In this document: in pieces, positions 43,375-52,319 of the stretch
Position numbering within the stretch: the stretch's first letter is position 1
Layout: each line of letters opens with the position of its first letter
Source of the DNA: Paraburkholderia panacisoli
GTDB taxonomy: Bacteria; Pseudomonadota; Gammaproteobacteria; Burkholderiales; Burkholderiaceae
Assembly: GCF_008369935.1 (NCBI RefSeq)
Contig: NZ_VTUZ01000029.1
Location: 1-64,000, forward strand
DNA: 64,000 nt
Reading direction: 5' to 3'
Notes under the pieces: generated by a model
Database searches by the model: none
Told to the model about the DNA's origin: nothing
The model's input: the letters and a program-made list of their open reading frames with translations, nothing else
Position numbers and translations under genes: made by a program

Positions 43375-44589
43375 GTGACTCACTCCGCTCTGGCCGTACC
43401 TGCGCCGAAGGCCTCCGCACCACCACCACGTGATGCCTCCGCTTTCGTCCCCGTTCGCTCGCCGGCTTCGTTCGCGGACAGCCCCGTATCGCGCGCGCTG
43501 GAGCAGCCTCTTCTGCTCGGTCTGTTCCTGCCGGTCCAGGCGGGCGGCTGGAGCGCGTCGACGCTGCCACGCACCACCGACTGGTCGTTCGACTACAACC
43601 TCGCGCTAGTGCAAAAAGCCGAGGCATTAGGCTTCGATCTCGTCTTCGCCCTGTCGCAATGGTTGCCGAAGGGCGGTTACGGCGGCGTGTTCAACGGCGA
43701 GGCGCTCGACTCCTTCATGTCGCTCGCGGCGATGACCGCGCGCACCGAACGCATCATCCTGGTGGCGACCAGCCACGTGCTCTATGGTCCATGGCATCCG
43801 CTTCATTTCGCCAAATTCAGCGCGACACTCGATCACATCTCGAAGGGCCGCTGGGGTATCAACGTCGTCACCGGTCATCGCGCTGTCGAGCACGAGATGT
43901 TCGGCTGGCAGCGCATCGAACATGACCGGCGCTATGAACTGGCCGCCGAGTTTCTCGATGCCGTTCAGCAGCTATGGGCGCAAACAGAGAACTTCAGCTT
44001 CGCGCCCGGGTTGTCGTCGTGGAAACTCGACAAGGCGTTCGTGACGCCGAAGCCGCGCTATGGACGCCCATTGCTCGTGAATGCGACCGGCTCCGACGCC
44101 GGTATCGACTTCGCCGCGCGCTACTCCGATATCGTGTTCATCACCAGTCCGGCCGGCTCCGAGATCGAAGGCGCGCTGGCCGCGTTGCCGGCACACACGG
44201 CGCGCGTCAAAGCGGCGGCAGCGAAGCATGGCCGCAAGATTCGCACGCTGATCAACCCGATGGTGATTTGCCGCGAGACGGCCGCCGAAGCGCGTGCCTA
44301 TCACGACGCGATTGTCGCGCACGGCGACGAAGGCAGTTTCCATCGCTTCGAAAGCGACGCGCACGCATGGCGGGGCAACGCGCAACAGTGTAACCAGGCC
44401 GCGTCACGCGCGGTGGGCGGCAACATCGCTATCACGGGATCGCCGCAACAGATCGCCGACTACATCGTGCGTCTGCATCAGGCCGGGGTCGACGGCGTGC
44501 AGTTGAGCTTCTTCGATTTCCAGCCCGACCTCGATTTCTTCGGCGAGCGCGTGTTGCCTTTGTTGCGCGAAGCCGGTTTGCGTTACTGA
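43375..44589 (+). CDS. LLM-class monooxygenase, SfnG/SsuD type (dimethylsulfone or alkanesulfonate)
   Basis: This 404-residue flavin monooxygenase is of a different branch from the other four. A GTG start is followed by a 45-residue low-complexity leader. The fold begins LLLGLFLPVQAGGWS, with TTDWSFDYNLALVQKAEALGF (part), VATSHVLYGPWHPLHFAKFSATLDHISKGRWGINVV (part) and GNIAITGSPQQIADYI. The RTTDWSFDYN segment and overall order resemble SfnG dimethylsulfone monooxygenase and SsuD. It would release sulfite or methanesulfinate using FMNH2. It is co-transcribed with the TauD-type gene. The extended N-terminus may mean translation starts downstream. Confidence 0.84.
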   Translation: MTHSALAVPAPKASAPPPRDASAFVPVRSPASFADSPVSRALEQPLLLGLFLPVQAGGWSASTLPRTTDWSFDYNLALVQKAEALGFDLVFALSQWLPKGGYGGVFNGEALDSFMSLAAMTARTERIILVATSHVLYGPWHPLHFAKFSATLDHISKGRWGINVVTGHRAVEHEMFGWQRIEHDRRYELAAEFLDAVQQLWAQTENFSFAPGLSSWKLDKAFVTPKPRYGRPLLVNATGSDAGIDFAARYSDIVFITSPAGSEIEGALAALPAHTARVKAAAAKHGRKIRTLINPMVICRETAAEARAYHDAIVAHGDEGSFHRFESDAHAWRGNAQQCNQAASRAVGGNIAITGSPQQIADYIVRLHQAGVDGVQLSFFDFQPDLDFFGERVLPLLREAGLRY

Positions 44590-44703
44590 GTTCGCGTCGC
44601 CGAGCGGGACGTGATCGCCATTCCGGCCGGCATCAGGATTGTGCCGCTCGAATCGGCGCAGGCGCCGCGCGTCCTCGCCCGCTGCCATGAACGGAACGGC
44701 TGG

Positions 44704-46419
44704 CTACGCGGCCTGCGCGTCGAAAGTCCGGCCAGGAATCGCATCGAGCAGCATGCGCGTGTACGGGTGCTGCGGCGCGCGCCAGATGTCGCGTTGATGC
44801 CCGCTCTCGACAATGCGCCCGGCCTGCATCACGTGCACGCGGTCGGCGATATAGCGCACCACCGAGAGATCGTGCGAGATGAACAGATACGCAAGGCCGA
44901 GATCGCGTTTCAGATCGACGAGCAGATTGAGAATCTGCGCCTGAATCGATACGTCGAGCGCGGACACCGGCTCATCGCAGATCAGCAGATCCGGTTCGAG
45001 CACCAGCGCGCGCGCAATGCCGATGCGTTGCCGCTGCCCACCCGAAAACTCGTGCGGAAAGCGACCCAGCGCCGAGCTCGGCAGGCCGACCCGGTCGAGC
45101 ATGGCGGCGATCCGCGAGCGGCGCTGCTGCGCGTTGCCGATGCCGTTGACCACCAGCACCGTATCGAGAATCTCCGCCACCGTGCGGCGCGGATTGAGCG
45201 ATGCGTACGGGTCCTGGAACACCATCTGCACGTGACGCCGCAGCGGCCGCAGTTCGCGCTCGCGAAGCGGCACGAGGTCGGTGCCGCGCAAACGGATGGC
45301 GCCGCCGGCGGTGGGCACGAGCCGCAGAATCGCCTTGGACAGCGTCGATTTTCCGCAGCCGGATTCGCCCACGAGCCCGACCGTCTCGCCGCGCGCGATG
45401 CGCAACGAGACGCCGTCCACGGCGCGCAGCGTGCTCTTGCCGTGGCGCTGCGGGTAGTCGATGCGCACGTCCTGCAGTTCGAGCAGCGGCGCATCGCCGG
45501 CCGCCTCGTCGCGTGGCGAGGAAGCCGCATCCGCAACGTATTGCCCGGTCCGCACCGAACGCGGCACCACGGCGAAGCTCGCCTTGCCGTCTTCGCCGAT
45601 ACCGTGACGGATTTCCGGCAGCTTCCAGCCGCGATAATGCAGATCGTCCGGGAGATTCAGCGACGCGCCGAGCAGCCCCCGCGTGTACGGATGCTGCGCT
45701 TGCGTGAAGAGCCGTGCGACCGGCGCCTCCTCCACCTTCTCGCCCGCCAGCATCACCGCGACGCGATCCGCGTGCTGGGCGACGATGCCGAGGTCGTGCG
45801 TGATCAGCAGCAAGGACATCGACAACTCGCGCCGCAAGCCGTCGAGCAGTTCGAGAATATGCGCCTGGATCGTGACGTCGAGCGCGGTGGTCGGTTCGTC
45901 CGCGATCAACAGACGCGGCCGGCAAGCCACCGCCATCGCGATCATCACCCGTTGCCGCTGACCGCCGGATAGCTCGTGCGGAAAGTCGAACACGCGCCGC
46001 TGCGGCTCGGGAATCTGCACCAGTTCGAGCAGTTCGACCGCGCGTTTGCCTGCCGCCGCTTTGGACAGACTCTCATGCTGCCGCAACGTCTCGACGATCT
46101 GCGCGCCGATCGACAGCACGGGATTGAGCGACGTCATCGGCTCCTGAAAGATCATCGAGATCTGTTGCCCGCGAATCTCGCGGATCTCGCGCGCCGATAG
46201 ATCGAGCAGCTCGCGGCCGTCAAAACGCAGGCTTCCCGTCACGCGTCCCGGCGTGGGCACGAGGCGCATCAGCGAAAGGGCGGTCGCCGATTTTCCGCAA
46301 CCCGATTCGCCGACCAGCGCCAGCGTCTCGCCTTGCGCGATATCGAAACTGAGGCCGCGCACGGCCTCGTGCGCGCCGAAACTCACGCGCAGGTCGCGTA
46401 CTTCAAGCAGGTTTGCCAC
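44704..46419 (-). CDS. Dipeptide-type ABC transporter, fused double ATPase (GsiA/DppD-DppF type)
   Basis: This 571-residue protein carries two complete ABC domains: Walker A GESGCGKSATAL near 35 and GESGCGKSTLSKAIL near 350, each with a signature (LSGGQRQRVMIA and FSGGQRQRIGIARALV) and Walker B (LLIADEPTTALDVT and LLICDEPVSALDVS). Each half ends with the oligopeptide-importer tail (HPYTRGLLGA, HPYTRMLLDAIPG). The start is a GTG. The fusion replaces separate DppD and DppF and resembles the glutathione importer ATPase GsiA. It is the last gene of the minus-strand importer operon, after a tandem-repeat spacer. Confidence 0.91.
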   Translation of the reverse strand: MANLLEVRDLRVSFGAHEAVRGLSFDIAQGETLALVGESGCGKSATALSLMRLVPTPGRVTGSLRFDGRELLDLSAREIREIRGQQISMIFQEPMTSLNPVLSIGAQIVETLRQHESLSKAAAGKRAVELLELVQIPEPQRRVFDFPHELSGGQRQRVMIAMAVACRPRLLIADEPTTALDVTIQAHILELLDGLRRELSMSLLLITHDLGIVAQHADRVAVMLAGEKVEEAPVARLFTQAQHPYTRGLLGASLNLPDDLHYRGWKLPEIRHGIGEDGKASFAVVPRSVRTGQYVADAASSPRDEAAGDAPLLELQDVRIDYPQRHGKSTLRAVDGVSLRIARGETVGLVGESGCGKSTLSKAILRLVPTAGGAIRLRGTDLVPLRERELRPLRRHVQMVFQDPYASLNPRRTVAEILDTVLVVNGIGNAQQRRSRIAAMLDRVGLPSSALGRFPHEFSGGQRQRIGIARALVLEPDLLICDEPVSALDVSIQAQILNLLVDLKRDLGLAYLFISHDLSVVRYIADRVHVMQAGRIVESGHQRDIWRAPQHPYTRMLLDAIPGRTFDAQAA

Positions 46420-46436
46420 GGTGCATCCTTCGATTC

Positions 46437-46508
46437 GTTGTCGGCCTGGTTGTCGACCTGGTTGTGCGCCCCGTTGTGGGCCTCGTTATCGGCCTATTCA
46501 TCGGCTAC
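46437..46508 (-). repeat. Six imperfect 12-bp tandem repeats in an operon spacer
   Basis: Plus-strand units are GTTGTCGGCCTG, GTTGTCGACCTG, GTTGTGCGCCCC, GTTGTGGGCCTC, GTTATCGGCCTA, TTCATCGGCTAC. They fill the 96-bp gap between the permease stop (46516) and the ATPase start (46419). The ribosome site area just before the GTG start is outside the array. Confidence 0.8.
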
Positions 46509-46515
46509 GCAGAGG

Positions 46516-47487
46516 TCATGCCCGTTCGCGCAGGCGCGGGTTAAGCGCGTCGTTCAGGCCGTCGCCGAGCAGATTCAGTGCGAGCACCGCGAGCACGATC
46601 GCCGCGCCGGGAACGGCGGTCAGATACCAGGCGGTGCGCAGCGAGTCGCGCCCCGCGCCGATCATGCCGCCCCAGCTGACCACGTTGGGGTCGCCCATGC
46701 CGAGAAACGACAGCGACGATTCGATCAAAATAGCGCTCGCCACCATCACCGACGCGGTCACGATCACCGGCGGCAACGCGTTCGGCAGAATTTCTCCGAC
46801 GATGATGCGTGCGTTGCTGAAACCCTGGCTGCGCGCCGCGAGCACGAAGTCGGACTGGCGCAGCGTGCGGAACTCCGCCCGCACGATCCGCGCGACGGTT
46901 GGCCATGACGCGATGCCGATCGCGAGCGCGATGATCGTCACGCTCGGCCGGCCGATCGCGACGATCACGATCACCAGCAAAAACGAAGGCACGGTCTGAA
47001 AGAGTTCGGTCACGCGCACCAGCAGATCGTCGATCGCGCCACCGAAGAAGCCGCCCGTCGCGCCGACCAGCGTGCCGATCACGAGCCCGATTCCCGCCGA
47101 CGCCGCGCCGATCAGCAGCGACACGCGCGTGCCGTGCGCGACGCCGGCGGCCACGTCGCGTCCGAGCGAGTCGGTGCCGAGCCGGTATTGCGGGTCCGCG
47201 CCCGGCCACTCGAAGGGCGCCGCCACCATGTCGAGCGGATCGCCCGGAAACAGATGCCCCGCGCTCAACGCGAGCGCGATGAAGGCGGCGAGCAGCACGA
47301 GCCCGGCAAGCGCGGACGGATTGCGCAGCAGCGCGCGCCAGACTCCGCGCCCCGCTGCACGCGTGCCGGGCGACGCGGCCGGATCGCCGCGACGCAGACC
47401 GAGCAGCGCACCGGCCAGCTGACGCCGCCAGGGCGATGCTGCGGGCTCGGGCGTCGTGGAAATCAGATTGGAAGAGTCGGAAGCCAT
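46516..47487 (-). CDS. ABC transporter permease, DppC type
   Basis: This 323-residue inner-membrane permease has an N-terminal cytosolic extension of about 70 residues and six membrane helices. It contains FPGDPLDMVAAPFEWPGADPQYRLGTDSLGRDV (parts), and the EAA loop AARSQGFSNARIIVGEILPNALPPVIV (part). LGTDSLGRDV is the DppC/OppC signature. It pairs with the DppB-type permease 42 bp upstream. Confidence 0.9.
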   Translation of the reverse strand: MASDSSNLISTTPEPAASPWRRQLAGALLGLRRGDPAASPGTRAAGRGVWRALLRNPSALAGLVLLAAFIALALSAGHLFPGDPLDMVAAPFEWPGADPQYRLGTDSLGRDVAAGVAHGTRVSLLIGAASAGIGLVIGTLVGATGGFFGGAIDDLLVRVTELFQTVPSFLLVIVIVAIGRPSVTIIALAIGIASWPTVARIVRAEFRTLRQSDFVLAARSQGFSNARIIVGEILPNALPPVIVTASVMVASAILIESSLSFLGMGDPNVVSWGGMIGAGRDSLRTAWYLTAVPGAAIVLAVLALNLLGDGLNDALNPRLRERA

Positions 47488-47529
47488 GTCATCCCTCTGG
47501 GAAAAAACGGGTGGCGTCGGCGTGATCCG

Positions 47530-48510
47530 TCACGCGACGCGGGGGTCGAGCCAGGCCTGCAGCAGATCGACCAGAACATTGGCGAGAATCACGAGCAGCG
47601 ACGACAGCAGCAGCACACCGAGCAGCACGCTGAAATCTCGCGCCATCACGGCGTCGAGCGCGAGACGGCCGAGGCCGGGCCAGCTGAACACCGTCTCCGT
47701 GACCGCGGCGCCGCCCAGCAAAGTGCCGAAATGAATCCCGACGATGGTCGTGAGCGGCATCAACGCATTGCGCAGGACATGCCGCACCGTCACGCGCCAT
47801 GGATGCAAACCCTTCGCCTGCGCGGTGCGCACGAAGTCCTGACGCTGCACTTCCAGCATCGCGGCGCGCGTGAGCCGCGCATAGATCGCGACGAAGAAAG
47901 TCGCCAGCGTGGCGGCCGGCAGCACCACGTGTTTCGCCGCATCGGCGAACCAGGCCAGGCCGTGCAGCTGGACGCCGAGCGTGATGTTGCCGCCGCTCGG
48001 CAGCCACCCCAGATGCACGGAGAACAGCACGATGGCAAGCAGGCCGATCCAGAAGCCCGGCGTCGAGTAGAACAGCAAGGCCAGAACCGACAGCATGCGG
48101 TCCGGCCATTGGCCGGCCCAATGTGCCATCACCGCACCGAGCACGACGCCCGCCACGAGTGCGAACGACAACGCCACGCCCATCAGCAGCAGCGTATTGG
48201 GCAGACGCGACAGGATCAGTTGCATCACCGGCATGTCGTAGCGCGGCGAATAGCCGAGGCTGAAATGCGACAGATGCGCGAGGTACGACCCCAACTGATG
48301 CAGCACCGGCTGGTCGAGCCCGAACTTCGCGCGCAGCACCTGCATCGTTTCCACGGTTGCCGAACCGGATTCGCCGGCCAGCACGTCGGCGGCGTCGCCC
48401 GGCATCAGCTTCAGCAGGAAGAAGTTCAAAATCACGATGCCGATCATCGTCGGCAATGCCTGCCATGCGGTCCGTCGGACAATCGCGGCAAAACGCGAAC
48501 CTCGGCTCAT
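47530..48510 (-). CDS. ABC transporter permease, DppB type
   Basis: This 326-residue permease starts with an N-terminal helix (ALPTMIGIVILNFFLLKLMPGD). The GD-A-V-LAG segment is typical of DppB/OppB. The EAA loop is FVRTAQAKGLHPWRVTVRHVLRNALMPLTTIVG (parts). It begins 13 bp after the binding-protein stop, so all four genes (binding protein, DppB, DppC, double ATPase) are one operon. Confidence 0.9.
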   Translation of the reverse strand: MSRGSRFAAIVRRTAWQALPTMIGIVILNFFLLKLMPGDAADVLAGESGSATVETMQVLRAKFGLDQPVLHQLGSYLAHLSHFSLGYSPRYDMPVMQLILSRLPNTLLLMGVALSFALVAGVVLGAVMAHWAGQWPDRMLSVLALLFYSTPGFWIGLLAIVLFSVHLGWLPSGGNITLGVQLHGLAWFADAAKHVVLPAATLATFFVAIYARLTRAAMLEVQRQDFVRTAQAKGLHPWRVTVRHVLRNALMPLTTIVGIHFGTLLGGAAVTETVFSWPGLGRLALDAVMARDFSVLLGVLLLSSLLVILANVLVDLLQAWLDPRVA

Positions 48511-48523
48511 CGTGTCGCTCCCG

Positions 48524-50128
48524 TCATGCGCTCAGATAAACATCCGCGAGATTGCCTTCGAGGCCCTGCGCGGACACGGTGTGGTTGTGAACGCGCCGGT
48601 TCGCCAGCGTGATCATGCGCGGCGCGACCAGGTTCAGAATCGGCAGCTCGCGATAGACGATCTGCTGAAACTGCTGATACAGCGCGATGCGTTTGCTCTC
48701 GTCGGTTTCGACCGCGGCGTTTTCGAGCAGGCTGTCGACCGTGGGATTGCTGTAGTGCGGCGCGTTCGAAAACGGCACGCCAGCGCGGATATTCTTCGAC
48801 CAGTAGAGCCGCTGAACGCCCACGCTCGGATCGAATAGCGTGTTGACGCCGATGCTCGTGAAATCGAACTGGCGGTCCGCATAGACGCGTTTCAGGAACG
48901 CCGGCAGGTCCTGCGAGCGCACCGTGACGTCGATACCGACACGCGCGAGCGCCGATTTGACGTAGTCGGCCTGACGGCGGTACATGTCGCCGTAAGGCAG
49001 GAAGTCATGCGTGAGACGAAAACGCACGCCGCCGTCCTTGCGCGGATAGCCAGCCGCGTCGAGCAGCTTTTCCGCGTTGGCGATATCGAACACGTATGGG
49101 GTGAGCTGGGCGTCGTGGTATGGCGAGCCCGGCGTGATCGGCGTCGGCGACAGATCGGCGTAGCCGTAGGCCACCGTGCGCTGCACGACCTGCGGATTGA
49201 TCGCGTGCGCGATCGCCTGGCGCACGCGCAGATCCTTGAGGATCGGGTGTTCGAGATTGAAGTCGATCTCGGAGAGCGGCTCCAGAAAGCGATAGCCGCG
49301 CGTTTCCACAGCCAGTTGCGGCAGTTGCGCGAGGCGCGGCAGATCGGTGAGCGGCACCGGATTCTCGCCGCCCAGATCGAGCGCGCCGGTTTCGAAGGCG
49401 GCCGAACGCGCTGCGGCGTCGGGAATCACCTTGAATACCAGACCGTCGATGTACGGCTTGCCGGCGTCCCAGTAGTCCGGGTTGCGTTCGTAGACGATAT
49501 TCGCGCCGCGCGTCCACGACTTGAAACGGAACGGGCCCGTGCCGACCGGCGCGTTGTTGTGCGGATTCGACAGCGGATCGCCGGACGCGTACAGGTGCTT
49601 CGGCACGATCGGCGATTCGCCGGCCGACAGCGCCTTCAACAGGTAGGGCGCCGGCTTCGACAATTCGATCACGGCGGTGCGCGCGTCCGGCGTCGCCACC
49701 CGAGTGACATTGGCGAACGTGCTGCGGCCGCGTGGATGCACCGCTTTCAGCAGGTCGATCGAAAACGCCACATCGGCCGATGTGAACGGCTGACCGTCGT
49801 GCCATCTGACGTTCTGGCGCAGCGTGAACGTGTACCTCAAGCCGTCCGGACTGACTGCCCAGGCGGTGGCCAATTGCGGCTTCGGACGCAAGTCGAAGTC
49901 GTAGGCGAGCAGGCCTTCGAGTACCTTGGAACTTGCGACGAGCGCGGGCCCGGTAGTCTGGAAGATCGACACGAGTACCGGTGGCTCCGGATTGATCAGC
50001 ATGTTCAGCGTGCCGCCGCGCTTTGGTGCGCTCGCCTCGCCTTGTGCACACGCCAGCGCCGGCATGCCGGCGGCCGCGAGCGCTGCGCCCGATGAAATCA
50101 GAAAATCGCGTCGATTCAGCCCTGCCAT
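48524..50128 (-). CDS. Peptide-type ABC substrate-binding protein (SBP family 5), copy B, Tat-exported
   Basis: This 534-residue periplasmic protein starts with a twin-arginine signal (LNRRDFLISSGAALAAAGMP), unlike its paralogue A, which has a Sec signal. The family-5 core includes GGTLNMLINPEPPVLVSI, FTLRQNVRWHDGQPFTSADV, VHPRGRSTFANVT and NAPVGTGPFRFKSW. It is first in the importer operon and has the shared promoter element 120 bp upstream. The substrate is probably an organosulfur compound with peptide-like shape; this is inferred from context only. Confidence 0.9.
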   Translation of the reverse strand: MAGLNRRDFLISSGAALAAAGMPALACAQGEASAPKRGGTLNMLINPEPPVLVSIFQTTGPALVASSKVLEGLLAYDFDLRPKPQLATAWAVSPDGLRYTFTLRQNVRWHDGQPFTSADVAFSIDLLKAVHPRGRSTFANVTRVATPDARTAVIELSKPAPYLLKALSAGESPIVPKHLYASGDPLSNPHNNAPVGTGPFRFKSWTRGANIVYERNPDYWDAGKPYIDGLVFKVIPDAAARSAAFETGALDLGGENPVPLTDLPRLAQLPQLAVETRGYRFLEPLSEIDFNLEHPILKDLRVRQAIAHAINPQVVQRTVAYGYADLSPTPITPGSPYHDAQLTPYVFDIANAEKLLDAAGYPRKDGGVRFRLTHDFLPYGDMYRRQADYVKSALARVGIDVTVRSQDLPAFLKRVYADRQFDFTSIGVNTLFDPSVGVQRLYWSKNIRAGVPFSNAPHYSNPTVDSLLENAAVETDESKRIALYQQFQQIVYRELPILNLVAPRMITLANRRVHNHTVSAQGLEGNLADVYLSA

Positions 50129-50221
50129 GTGGTTCAGATCCTTTTTGCCGATGGTTCGGCCCGTTCGGGCCGAATGGAATGTCGTCGTGGTGATGTCGGC
50201 AATGCCGCTGCCGCAGCGCTC

Positions 50222-50259
50222 ACGATAGAGCGGCTACGGCAGCAAAAGAACCAATCGTT
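50222..50259 (-). promoter_or_regulatory. Sulfur-block promoter element, peptide-type importer operon
   Basis: On the minus strand, AACGATTGGTT (50259-50249) is followed after 21 bp by TATCGT (50227-50222), 93 bp before the ATG at 50128. AACGATTGGTT differs from the tauD element by one base. An AT-rich GCATATACAT lies directly upstream. The rest of 50129-50418 shows no gene. Confidence 0.55.
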
Positions 50260-50418
50260 ATGTATATGCAAAGCACAGTCGGGACGAAAAGCTTCGCCGC
50301 GCTCGGCGTGTTCACGTTCGCTCACTTCAGTCGAGGACGAGGTCGGCCGGTATCAAGCCTCTGTTCTAACGCACGCGCGCCCGATCAGGCTGCAGTTCAG
50401 GCGCACGTCGTGAATGCC

Positions 50419-50762
50419 TCAATGCACTTTCGGAAAACCGTGACGCTGCGCGAGCAGATCCAGAATGCGGCGCGTATCCGTCACGAAGCGCTTTTCGCCT
50501 AGCGTCTGAGCGTCGGCGGGCGCCGGCTGCTCGTCGCCGAGAATCAGCACGGGCAGACTCTGATGCTCGGCATCGAGCGCTTCGATCTCCGCGGCGCGCG
50601 GTCGCGGGAACGGCAGCCGGCGGACATCGAGGCGCGCGTTGAGCGCGGGATCGCTCGCCAGCAAGCCTTCGATGGGCGCCCCGTCCGGGCAGATGAAGCA
50701 CTCACCGGGATGCGTCAGATCGGTAAAGCAGGCTCCAGCAGCAATAGCAAATCTCGGCTCAT
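50419..50762 (-). pseudogene. DUF3088-type gene with a one-base frameshift
   Basis: Reading from an ATG at 50762 gives MSRDLLLLLEPA and then a stop. Adding one base near 50728-50731 (GAGCCTGCTTTACC read as GAGCCTGGCTTTACC) joins it to FTDLTHPGECFICPDGAPIEG and then the long frame LLASDPALNARLDVRRLPFP. The joined product is 114 residues and resembles DUF3088 proteins (LLKPGF, CP-D-G, RLDVRR, PVLIL). It is therefore a recent frameshift or a sequencing error. The gene lies 45 bp after the flavoprotein B stop on the same strand, so it is probably in that unit. Confidence 0.65.
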
Positions 50763-50807
50763 GGTGAGCGATGCTCGAATAAGGTGTGAGTGGATGACTG
50801 CGCTGCT

Positions 50808-52025
50808 TCAGAACACGCGTCCTTCAGTCAGATGCGTGGTCACGCCGTTCAGTTCGTAGTCGCCGATCACGCGCGCTTTGTGCAGCAGCGGGTTGTGGCT
50901 GAAGATGGTGCGCAGATTGCGCCAGTGACGATCGAAATTGTGCGCGCGCCCCGTGGCCGAAGCGCCGCCGATTTCGAACAAGCGCTCGCCGGCGAAGAGC
51001 GCGAGCTTGCTCACCACGAGTTGGGTCTTGGCCGTGGTCAGCGCCCCTTCCAATACGAGTTCCTCCGCATCGGGCGCGCCGCTGTGAATCGCATTCGCTG
51101 AACGGTCGAGCGTGCGCGCATTGTTTGCGACCAGTGCATCGATCGACAGACTATGCGCGGCCAGATCGCCCACCACCTGCTGCACGAAGCCGTCTTCGCG
51201 CGCCGAGGGCGCCGGACTATGCAGCACCGGCCGCCCGTATTGCGTCACATAGCGCCGTGCATCCGCGACGATGTTGCGCACGATGCCCGCCGCGACGCTC
51301 ACCAGATGCAACTGCCGCACCGCGCTGCCATGACGGCCGGCAAGACTCGTATAGCCGCGCGTCGCGATCTCGTCGGCAAAGACCTGCACGTTGTCGAGCA
51401 CGAGGCTGCCACTCGCCGTCATGCGTTGACCCATGCCGTCCCAGTCGTCGATAACCTGTAGCCCCTCACGGGACACCGGAATGACGATCGACACCTTCTC
51501 GTCGTTCTCGTCCTGCACGTTGATGCGTGCGTAGTCGGAGAACGCCGTGCCGGTCGAATAGTATTTCTTGCCCGACACGCGAAAATGCGCGCCGTCTCGC
51601 ACCAGCTTCGTGACGATTTCGCCCGGTCTCGACGTGCCGAGTTCCGTCGACGCGCCGCCAAAAATCGCCCCTTGCCGCACGCGTTCGATCTGCGTGTCGT
51701 TGAACGCGGAGCGCGGCGACAACAACAATTGCTCGGTCAGATCGAAGTGAATCCGCAATGCGTGCGCGACATTCGATTCATGCGCGGCCAGCGTGGCGAT
51801 CACGTGAAAGAGATCTTCCAGCGAGCCGCCGAGTCCGCCCCATTCGGCCGGAAAGCGGAGCACGCTCAGACCGGATTCGCGAAACAGAGCGAAGCGATCG
51901 AACGGCAGCTCGCGCCGCACTTCACGTTGCGCGGCGTCTTCGCCGATCGCCTGCGCCAGCCCCGGCAAAGCGGCGAGCGCAGCCTGGAGCTTCGCGCGCG
52001 CGGCGCTGTCCTGAGAAACCTGCAT
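50808..52025 (-). CDS. Acyl-CoA-dehydrogenase-fold flavoprotein, DszC/SfnB type (copy B)
   Basis: This 405-residue paralogue of the protein at 33451-34740 shares RVSGKKYYSTGTAFSDYARI (cf. YYSTGTLYADWI), VIDDWDGMGQRMTASGSLVLD and HNFDRHWRNLRTIFSHNP, but has a shorter N-terminus. The sulfur branch of this fold oxidises sulfides or sulfones, or serves sulfur starvation, using reduced flavin. It has the shared promoter element upstream and the frameshifted DUF3088 gene downstream. Its role relative to copy A (isofunctional or different substrate) is unknown. Confidence 0.85.
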   Translation of the reverse strand: MQVSQDSAARAKLQAALAALPGLAQAIGEDAAQREVRRELPFDRFALFRESGLSVLRFPAEWGGLGGSLEDLFHVIATLAAHESNVAHALRIHFDLTEQLLLSPRSAFNDTQIERVRQGAIFGGASTELGTSRPGEIVTKLVRDGAHFRVSGKKYYSTGTAFSDYARINVQDENDEKVSIVIPVSREGLQVIDDWDGMGQRMTASGSLVLDNVQVFADEIATRGYTSLAGRHGSAVRQLHLVSVAAGIVRNIVADARRYVTQYGRPVLHSPAPSAREDGFVQQVVGDLAAHSLSIDALVANNARTLDRSANAIHSGAPDAEELVLEGALTTAKTQLVVSKLALFAGERLFEIGGASATGRAHNFDRHWRNLRTIFSHNPLLHKARVIGDYELNGVTTHLTEGRVF

Positions 52026-52126
52026 GCGTTGAATCCTTGTAAAAGCGCTCGGATCGGACTGGATCCGACTGTGTGTCGTTGGAGCGTGAATCGGCGCCCG
52101 CGTGGCGCGCGTCGATATGACGGACC

Positions 52127-52164
52127 AGTATAGGGACGCGGCTTCGCCTGCAAAACCAGCGAAT
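52127..52164 (-). promoter_or_regulatory. Sulfur-block promoter element, flavoprotein B
   Basis: On the minus strand, ATTCGCTGGTT (52164-52154), 10 of 11 matches, is followed after 21 bp by TATACT (52132-52127), 101 bp before the ATG at 52025. This is the best -10 of the set. GCATAT and CTATAG lie upstream. Confidence 0.6.
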
Positions 52165-52319
52165 CGAGCTATAGATATGCGGGATTCTGAAATGCCAATC
52201 GCCGAAAAGGATCGACGAATCCGTTATTGGAGCAATGCAGAGGCTGTTTCTATACTCGATCCCGGTCAGCACTCACCAACGACGAGTGCCATATTTCAAT
52301 CGCGGAAAGTCGAACATGA

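Noticed and set aside
39789..46508. Short tandem repeats as possible CRISPR arrays
   Set aside because: Units of 11-12 bp are contiguous with no spacers, and no cas gene is present.
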